Shown: positions 53,473 to 58,856 of the stretch, piece by piece
Layout: every line of letters begins with the position of its first letter
How positions within the stretch are numbered: position 1 is the stretch's first letter
Assembly: GCA_902789325.1 (NCBI GenBank)
Contig: CADANN010000022.1
Location: 1 to 58,856, forward strand
Direction: 5' to 3'
Source: an uncultured Spirochaetaceae bacterium
GTDB taxonomy: Bacteria > Spirochaetota > Spirochaetia > Treponematales > Treponemataceae
Length of the DNA: 58,856 nucleotides
The notes under the pieces: model-generated
Databases searched by the model: none
Seen by the model: the letters and a program-made list of their open reading frames with translations, nothing else
Told to the model about the DNA's origin: nothing
Translations under genes and position numbers: made by a program

Positions 53473-53903
53473 TAGTCGTTGAGAAAGTTATTTTTAATTT
53501 TCAACAAAAATCCGAGGAAGGTGGACTTTTCTTCTTCGGTGAAGTCTTTGTAAAAAGTATCCAAGAGATCTTTTGACAGTTCCATTGCTATGGTATTAAA
53601 CTGTTTTCCTTTTTCTGTTAGGAAGATGATTCTGCTGCGTTTGTCTGATGGATCTGGTTCTCCTGTTATAAAGCCTTCTGATTCAAGCTTGCGTACAAGC
53701 ACGGTGGTTGTTGATTTGTCACGGTTGATTTTTTCAGCGAGATCGCCCATGGTCATTTTTTCGTTCACACTTAACTGGAATAAAATGTTGCCATGAGATG
53801 AAGCAAAATCAGGGAAGCCTCGTTCTTTTAATTTTTCAATCAAAAAATCAGCGGTAATTGTATGAATGTTTGAAAGCAATGAAATAGAAGAATTTACGTC
53901 CAT
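53469..53903 (-). CDS. MarR-family transcriptional regulator
   Basis: A 144-residue winged-helix dimer protein. HTH and wing: MTMGDLAEKINRDKSTTTVLVRKLESEGFITGEPDPSDKRSRIIFLTEKGKQF, cited as residues about 50-105, with N- and C-terminal dimerisation helices. It sits directly upstream of the bmp ABC operon, whose promoter palindrome overlaps its stop codon, so it is the obvious candidate repressor. Divergent from the next gene. Ligand unknown; a nucleoside or base would make sense. Confidence 0.93.
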   Translation of the reverse strand: MDVNSSISLLSNIHTITADFLIEKLKERGFPDFASSHGNILFQLSVNEKMTMGDLAEKINRDKSTTTVLVRKLESEGFITGEPDPSDKRSRIIFLTEKGKQFNTIAMELSKDLLDTFYKDFTEEEKSTFLGFLLKIKNNFLNDY

Positions 53904-53963
53904 AACTGTATTTTAGCATTATTTCTTCTTGTATTTAACACCAATAATTGTTAAATTTTAAAT

Positions 53964-54770
53964 ATGTTTGGTTTTATTATTAAAAAGAATTTCTTTGACG
54001 GATGGGATAATCTTCTTTCTGTCGTAATGTGTAATGTTGTTTTCCTTTTCAGCGCATTAGGATTGGTTTTGCTTAATGCAGTCGCTTCAAAATTTGCAAT
54101 TCTTACAGTGCTTTCCTTCATTTTTACCTTTGTTGTGCTTTCAATTCTGATTTTTGCATATAGTGATACAGCGGCTCATATTGCTAACTTTGATGGAATC
54201 CGACATTTTGATTTCTTCAAGGCAATTCCTGGTGTATTAAAAGATGCAACCTTGTTTGGTCTTATGAATGCCGTTGTAATTATGGTTTCAACTTTTTCTA
54301 TCAGATATTACTTTCTTGAAATGCAGTCGCTTGCCGGTGTTGCTCTTGGAGCCGCAATACTCTGGATTGTAGTGTTCTATTTTCTTGCAATGCAGTGGTT
54401 TATTCCGATTCGCGCTCTCATGCATAATGATTTTAAGAAGTGCCTTAAGAAAAGCTTTATCATTATGTTCGATAATACAGGCTTTACACTTTTGATGGCT
54501 CTGTACAATCTTATTCAGCTTGCAATTTCTGTTGTTTGTATCGGATTCTTCCCTTCAATGACAGGTATTCTGATTGGAAACACAAATGCACTTCGCATTC
54601 TTTTATACAAATATGATTATCTGGAAGAACATCCTGAATTAAAGACTAAAAAAGAACGCCGCCACATTCCTTGGGAAGAACTGATTTACGAAGACCGCCA
54701 GATGATGGGTAAGCGCACTCTCCGCGGTATGATTTTCCCATGGAAAGACGACCAGCAGCAGAACCTATAA
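53964..54770 (+). CDS. Polytopic membrane protein, DUF624/YesL-like
   Basis: A 268-residue protein with six or so hydrophobic helices up to about residue 210 and a charged cytoplasmic tail (EHPELKTKKERRHIPWEELIYEDRQMMG). The layout resembles YesL/DUF624 proteins, often linked to sugar transporters, but the match is by style only. It has no linked transporter here; it is divergent from marR across 60 bp. Confidence 0.75.
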   Translation: MFGFIIKKNFFDGWDNLLSVVMCNVVFLFSALGLVLLNAVASKFAILTVLSFIFTFVVLSILIFAYSDTAAHIANFDGIRHFDFFKAIPGVLKDATLFGLMNAVVIMVSTFSIRYYFLEMQSLAGVALGAAILWIVVFYFLAMQWFIPIRALMHNDFKKCLKKSFIIMFDNTGFTLLMALYNLIQLAISVVCIGFFPSMTGILIGNTNALRILLYKYDYLEEHPELKTKKERRHIPWEELIYEDRQMMGKRTLRGMIFPWKDDQQQNL

Positions 54771-54810
54771 TTAAGCGTCATTCCAGACTTACTAAAGTAC
54801 CCTTTAAAAT

Positions 54811-54885
54811 GTCATTCCCCGGCTTGACCGGGGAATCTGTATAGGAAAGTAATATATAGATTGTCGGGTCAAGCCCGACAATGAC
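54811..54885. repeat. Pair of GTCAT-type palindromic elements, head to head
   Basis: Copy one 54811-54838 (arms TTCCCCGG/CCGGGGAA, loop CTTGA, ending ATCT); copy two 54858-54885 in reverse orientation (AGATTGTCGGG, TCAAG, CCCGACAATGAC). Between convergent genes; a partial third end (GTCATTCCAGACTT) lies at about 54778. Confidence 0.9.
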
Positions 54886-54887
54886 AA

Positions 54888-55283
54888 TTAATCATCAGGA
54901 TAATAAACAAAAGAAGAACAATCTTTTAAGCTTGTTGTTGTTAATATAAACTCTTTATTGGAATAAAGATAAATTTCATCTGTTTCAAAAAAGGTAAGCG
55001 GTTTACTATTATCTGTAGTATCATCAAAAGAAAAAACAATACAATAGGTGCCTTCTTTTAAATCAATGCTTCTGCTTCTGCCTCTATATACTGGATCATG
55101 CTTAGAGTTAGGTTCGTAGGTATTTCCGTTTCTGTCACGAACATACCAGTCAAAAACATTATAAGTCGGATGGTTATTTGTAAAAGTCAATGTATGTTCT
55201 GGTTCTGTAACAATAATACAACTACTAAAAAGTGTAAGTGTAAGTGCTAAAAATAAAACTGAAATAATCTTTTTCATTTTCAT
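54888..55283 (-). CDS. Small lipoprotein, paralogue of the next gene
   Basis: A 131-residue lipoprotein (lipobox TLFSSCII). Mature part: LTFTNNHPTYNVFDWYVRDRNGNTY and IDLKEGTYCIVFSFDDTTDNSKPLTFFETDEIYLYSNKEFIL, cited as landmarks. The same order of motifs (Asp-Trp-x-Val, Leu-x-Glu-Gly-x-Tyr-x-Val-x-Phe-Ser-Phe-x-Asp, Ile-Tyr-Leu) occurs in the 182-residue protein upstream. Function unknown. TATAAT precedes it just after the neighbour's terminator. Confidence 0.85.
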   Translation of the reverse strand: MKMKKIISVLFLALTLTLFSSCIIVTEPEHTLTFTNNHPTYNVFDWYVRDRNGNTYEPNSKHDPVYRGRSRSIDLKEGTYCIVFSFDDTTDNSKPLTFFETDEIYLYSNKEFILTTTSLKDCSSFVYYPDD

Positions 55284-55320
55284 TCTCCCAAAAAATAAAG
55301 TTTAGTTATTATACCACAAA

Positions 55321-55351
55321 AACCGGCACTTTGCTACGCAAAGTGTCGGTT
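55321..55351 (-). terminator. Terminator after the 55378 lipoprotein gene
   Basis: AACCGGCACTTTGC pairs with GCAAAGTGTCGGTT (one G-T), TAC loop; T-run on the minus strand. Confidence 0.88.
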
Positions 55352-55377
55352 TTCATCGCTGTTAGTTTTTCTGGTTT

Positions 55378-55926
55378 TTATTCACAGATGAGGTCAATTT
55401 CACTACCGTCTGAACCTGCAAGATACAACTGAGGTTTTACAGGAGTTCCAGCTGCACGGCATGAAATTGTTGCCTGGCGTTCATAGAGTGTGTAAATTAC
55501 ATCTCTGTTAAGGTAAATGCTTTCGCTGTTGAAGTAATCACTTGGATTGAGCTGATATTCATCTTCAAAAGAGAAGTATACTTTGTAGTATCCCTCTGGA
55601 AGATTCATAATCATGTCTTCTCCACCAGCACGGATTGAGCGGTTATAACCTGAGTTTGCATAAGTTACAATATTGTCCTTCTTTACACACCAGTCAGAAA
55701 TTGTATAAGAAGTACCGTTCTTGCAGGTAATGTTGTACTTAGCAGTTACAGGTTGGGTGATAACTGTTGTTGTAGTTGTTGTGTCTTCTGTTTTCTGCTC
55801 AACAACTTTTTCAGAAGTCTTTTTCTGGATTACGATTTTTGGTTCATCTTCTGGTGCAACGATAAGACATCCAGAAAACATACTGATTACAGCGATTGTC
55901 GAAAGAATTGTAATAAGTTTTTTCAT
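55378..55926 (-). CDS. Lipoprotein with Thr-rich linker
   Basis: A 182-residue lipoprotein (lipobox MFSGCLI). A Lys/Glu/Thr linker (EDTTTTTTVITQPVTAKY) leads to a domain related to the gene at 54888: ISDWCVKKDNIVTYANSGYNRSIRAGG, NLPEGYYKVYFSFEDEYQL, SESIYLNRDVIYTLY (landmarks). A cysteine-containing C-terminal extension (ATISCRAAGTPVKPQLYLAGSDGSEIDLICE, in part) is unique to this copy. The two genes are a tandem duplication with separate transcription. Function unknown. Confidence 0.85.
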   Translation of the reverse strand: MKKLITILSTIAVISMFSGCLIVAPEDEPKIVIQKKTSEKVVEQKTEDTTTTTTVITQPVTAKYNITCKNGTSYTISDWCVKKDNIVTYANSGYNRSIRAGGEDMIMNLPEGYYKVYFSFEDEYQLNPSDYFNSESIYLNRDVIYTLYERQATISCRAAGTPVKPQLYLAGSDGSEIDLICE

Positions 55927-55985
55927 AAAAAAATCTCCCTTGTTTGAGTTTGTTTACATGTATTTAGACACTCGGGAGATAAAAA

Positions 55986-56016
55986 AAGTGCACTTTTTTT
56001 TGAAAAAAGTGCACTT
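55986..56016. terminator. Bidirectional terminator hairpin
   Basis: AAGTGCACTTTTTT (55986-55999) pairs with AAAAAAGTGCACTT (56003-56016); T-runs on both sides. Serves the 56043 gene. Confidence 0.88.
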
Positions 56017-56042
56017 AATTTTTTTGTCAGGATGACATTCAA

Positions 56043-56702
56043 TTAAGATTTAGACATCAACAAAGTCTTTGCATCGAGGTTTACTTTTCCGTCGCCGTTT
56101 TTGAGGATAGCGAGGGAAAGTGCTTTACCTTCTGCTGCAAGGTGTGCAACTGTTGCAAAGTTTTCGAGTTTTGCAGCTTCGAGAGTGCCTTTGAGATCTG
56201 CTGCTTCATTGGTGAAACTGAACCATGCTGTCATTTTTTCAGCCTTAATGAAGTCTGCAAAGCACTTGAGGTCTGCTTCTGAAGTTTTTGCAAGATCAAG
56301 ACCGTCTACAACGATAGAAGAGATTTTAGTTCCACCGTCTTTAAGAGCCTTGATTGTGTTTACTACCTTTGGAAGTGTGAATGTTTCCTGATTGAAGTTC
56401 AAAATTGTGCGGTTGCGAACAATTTCTTCGTTTACATCATCAAGATTAAAGCTCTTTTTCTTTGCGATTTCTGCAAGAATGCTTGAATACCATGCAATTA
56501 CATTTGAAGACTGCTGGTCAAAAGAAACGTGTACGAGAGCTTTGTCGTTGAGAAGGGAATCGATTCCGAACTGAACCAGAATAGAAGTCTTTCCAAGACC
56601 TTTTTTAGCTGTGATAAGACCCATTTCGCCGTCTTTCAAACCTGCGTTTGTAACATCAAAATATCTCACTGGACTGTGAGCGATCAAATCTTTTTTATCC
56701 AT
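56043..56702 (-). CDS. RecA/KaiC-like P-loop ATPase, unassigned
   Basis: A 219-residue protein with the layout of a single KaiC/DnaB-type RecA fold. P-loop TAKKGLGKTS (31-40; AxxxxGKT form), VSFDQQSSNVIAWYSS after the second strand, Walker B ISSIVVDGLDLA (about 128-139), and a strand ending TAWFSFTN where sensor residues sit. No second domain, DNA-binding motif or zinc site. SD AGGAGG precedes the ATG. Role unknown; small KaiC-like proteins are often signalling or assembly ATPases. It sits alone next to the EF-G1 gene. Confidence 0.8.
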   Translation of the reverse strand: MDKKDLIAHSPVRYFDVTNAGLKDGEMGLITAKKGLGKTSILVQFGIDSLLNDKALVHVSFDQQSSNVIAWYSSILAEIAKKKSFNLDDVNEEIVRNRTILNFNQETFTLPKVVNTIKALKDGGTKISSIVVDGLDLAKTSEADLKCFADFIKAEKMTAWFSFTNEAADLKGTLEAAKLENFATVAHLAAEGKALSLAILKNGDGKVNLDAKTLLMSKS

Positions 56703-56786
56703 ATTAGGCCTCCTAAGGTGTGCAATAAGTATTTTTACTTACTATATTCTAAACTGTGAATGGATATAAAGCAAGCAAAATAAAAA

Positions 56787-56814
56787 AAAAGGCTGCCCGA
56801 ATGGACAGCCTTTT
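56787..56814 (-). terminator. Terminator of the EF-G1-like gene
   Basis: AAAAGGCTG/CAGCCTTTT stem, 10-nt loop, long T-run on the minus strand. Confidence 0.92.
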
Positions 56815-56815
56815 A

Positions 56816-56843
56816 AGGTCCTCGGGTCAAGCCCGAGGATGAC
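56816..56843. repeat. GTCAT-type palindromic element
   Basis: AGGTCCTCGGG, TCAAG, CCCGAGGATGAC: reverse-orientation family member between the EF-G1 stop and its terminator. Confidence 0.9.
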
Positions 56844-56853
56844 AGTCTGGTTA

Positions 56854-58856
56854 TTATTTCTTACCAGCTGCTTTTGCTTCCTTGTGCTTTGCGATGAGTT
56901 CATCTGCAACAGCGTTAGGAACTTTACCGTATTTCAAGAATTCCATTGTGAATTCACCCTTACCCTGAGTTGAAGAACGGAGGATAGTAGAGAATCCGAA
57001 CATTTCTGAAAGTGGAACTTCTGCGTTTACAGTAGATGTGTTGTTTTCATCAGTTGAATCAACAATTACACCACGGCGCTGGTTGATAAGACCGAAGAGG
57101 TTACCCTGGAACTCAGTAGGTGCAGTCATCTGTACCTTCATGATTGGTTCGAGGATTACAGGCTTAGCCTTCATGTAACCTTCGCGGAAAGCACCAATAG
57201 CAGCAATCTGGAATGCGTTATCGTTAGAGTCTACTGGGTGATACTGACCATCATTAATTGTGATCTTAACACCTACGATAGGAGCTCCAATCAAAGAACC
57301 TTCCTTCATAGCCTTCTGGAAACCTTTATCACAAGAAGGGATGTATTCGTTAGGAATAGCACCACCCTTAATTGCGTCTACGAACTCGTAGTCTTTCTCG
57401 TTCCATGAATCCGGCAACACGACCGTACTGACCAGAACCACCAGTCTGTTTCTTATGTGTATAGTTGAAGTCACCAGTTGTAGTGATAGATTCGCGGTAA
57501 GCAACCTGTGGAGCACCAGTTGTTACTTCACAGTTGTATTCACGCTTCATACGCTCAACGTATACTTCAAGGTGAAGCTCACCCATACCCTTGATGATTG
57601 TTTCGTTAGATTCTGGGTCTGTGTATACGCGGAATGTTGGGTCTTCCTTAGTAAAGCGGTTAAGAGCCTTAGACATCTGCATAGAAGCCTGTTTGTCTTT
57701 TGGAGTAATAGACAAAGAAATTACAGGTTCTGGAACGTACATAGAAGCCATTGAGTAGTTTACACCACCGTTTACGAATGTATCACCAGAAGCACAGTCT
57801 ACACCGAAGAGAGCAACGATATCACCTGCGCAACCTTCGTTGATATCTTCCATCTGAGCTGAGTTCATGCGAACAAGGCGTCCAACCTTAAAGCGCTTCT
57901 TTGTACGAGTGTTGTACAATTCTTCACCCTTCTTGATTTTACCCTGATAAACGCGAGTGTAAGTAAGCTGACCATACTGACCATCATCAAGTTTGAAACC
58001 AAGTGCAACACATGGTTTGTTATCAACTGATTCAAGTTCTACTTCAGCTTCGTTGTTGTCGAGGTCGAGAGCAACGTTCTTTACTTCGTTTGGAGCTGGG
58101 AGGTAGCGAACAACTGCATCCAACAATGGCTGGATACCTTTGTTTACGTGAGCTGAACCACAGAATACACCTACGAACTGTTCAGCAAGAGTTCCCTTAC
58201 GGATAGCAGCGATTACTTTTTCTTCTGCAACTCCGTCGTAACCCTTTTCCATGATTTCTTCCATCAAAGAGTCATCGAACATAGAAGCTGCATCGAGGAG
58301 CTCTTCGCGGTATTTTTCAGCATCATCTTTAAGGTTTGCAGGAATTTCTGCAATGCGGAGATCTTCACCATTTGGTCCGTCGAAGTAGATAGCCTTCATT
58401 CCAACGAGGTCTACAACACCTTCGAGTTTGTCTTCCAAACCAATTGGGAGTTCCATCATATATGCGTTCAAACCAAGCTTTTCGCGGAGCTGGAGACGAA
58501 CGCGGAGTGGGTTAGCACCCTGACGGTCACACTTGTTTACGAATGCAACGCGAGGTACATGGTAGCGCTTAAGCTGGCGGTCTACAGTAATTGACTGTGA
58601 CTGAACACCGGCAACGGCACAAAGAATCATGATAGCGCCGTCCAATACGCGAAGAGAACGTTCAACTTCTACTGTGAAGTCTACGTGACCCGGTGTGTCG
58701 ATAAGGTTGATTGTGTAGTCTTTCCACTGAACCTGAGTAGCAGCAGACTGGATTGTAATACCACGTTCACGTTCCAGTTCCATGTTATCCATTACAGCAC
58801 CAACACCGTCCTTACCACGAACTTCGTGAATTGCGTGAATCTTGTTACAGTAGAAC
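56854..58856 (-). pseudogene. fusA: Elongation factor G, EF-G1-like; frame-broken, 5' end outside window
   Basis: Translocation GTPase. The frame enters at the right edge ([20 protein letters not shown]), then [30 protein letters not shown] (parts), [22 protein letters not shown] and [10 protein letters not shown], which are shared with mitochondrial EF-G1-type factors; [13 protein letters not shown] ends the first frame. The second frame resumes at 57402 with [22 protein letters not shown] and runs to [22 protein letters not shown]. At the join (57403/57402) frame shifts and a few codons expected between GFME and NEKDYEFV are absent. G1 lies outside the window. Since this factor should be essential, a sequence error is more likely than a dead gene. 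Confidence 0.88.

Overview
The window looks like the chromosome of a Treponema-type spirochaete, probably a gut or rumen member. The pointers are a class I lysyl-tRNA synthetase, two divergent EF-G paralogues of the kind spirochaetes carry, a TPP-riboswitch-controlled thiBPQ operon, a BMP-family (PnrA/TmpC-like) nucleoside-type ABC operon, many small lipoproteins, BspA-like leucine-rich repeats, and several proteins I can only describe as unassigned conserved-looking genes. The species is not determined here.

Layout. 0-3 kb: the 3' part of a PD-(D/E)XK-like gene and a convergent BspA-like lipoprotein. 3-9.7 kb: a compact trp operon (trpE, fused trpGD, fused trpCF, trpB, trpA) behind a palindrome-rich promoter, with trpE frame-broken, followed by tRNA-Ala(UGC) on the other strand. 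9.9-16.2 kb: an unknown 567-residue protein and a tolC-macA-macB-type efflux operon. 16.2-25 kb: TraB-family membrane protein, TPR lipoprotein, an anchored unknown, a SpoIIE-type phosphatase with a 7TM sensor, and a DEAD-box helicase. 25-30.5 kb: thrH-like phosphatase (5' frameshift), TPP riboswitch with thiB-thiP-thiQ, a nucleoside phosphorylase and a GNAT acetyltransferase. 30.5-35 kb: argB and argJ, a 760-bp non-coding island of repeats and hairpins, a polysaccharide deacetylase and argC. 35-39.5 kb: an EAL phosphodiesterase, tRNA-Lys(UUU) and three exported proteins. 39.7-47.5 kb: an EF-G2-like factor, two inverted porin-like paralogues flanking an Rpn-family nuclease, and lysS. 47.7-56.7 kb: a chemotaxis receptor, a MarR-controlled BMP ABC transporter, a membrane protein, two paralogous lipoproteins and a P-loop protein. 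56.8 kb to the end: an EF-G1-like gene, frame-broken and cut by the window edge.

Three themes deserve attention. First, a 26-28 bp palindromic element (GTCAT, arm, usually CTTGA, arm, ATCT) occurs about a dozen times; two copies lie in frame inside genes (a GNAT acetyltransferase and an ABC ATPase) and are translated. Second, several genes (lysS, argC, bmp, probably EF-G2) have near-consensus promoters whose predicted start point falls on or within about three bases of the start codon, with no Shine-Dalgarno, suggesting leaderless mRNAs. Third, there are unusual regulatory palindromes: a 20-bp palindrome exactly between -35 and -10 of the bmp promoter, a 49-bp palindrome over the chemotaxis-receptor promoter, a 15-bp self-complement between the tolC leader and its codons 2-6, and a hairpin array with constant 16-nt loops near 33.2 kb.

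Three otherwise intact genes (trpE, thrH, EF-G1) carry small frame-breaking losses. Since EF-G1 should be essential, sequence or assembly error must be considered for all three.
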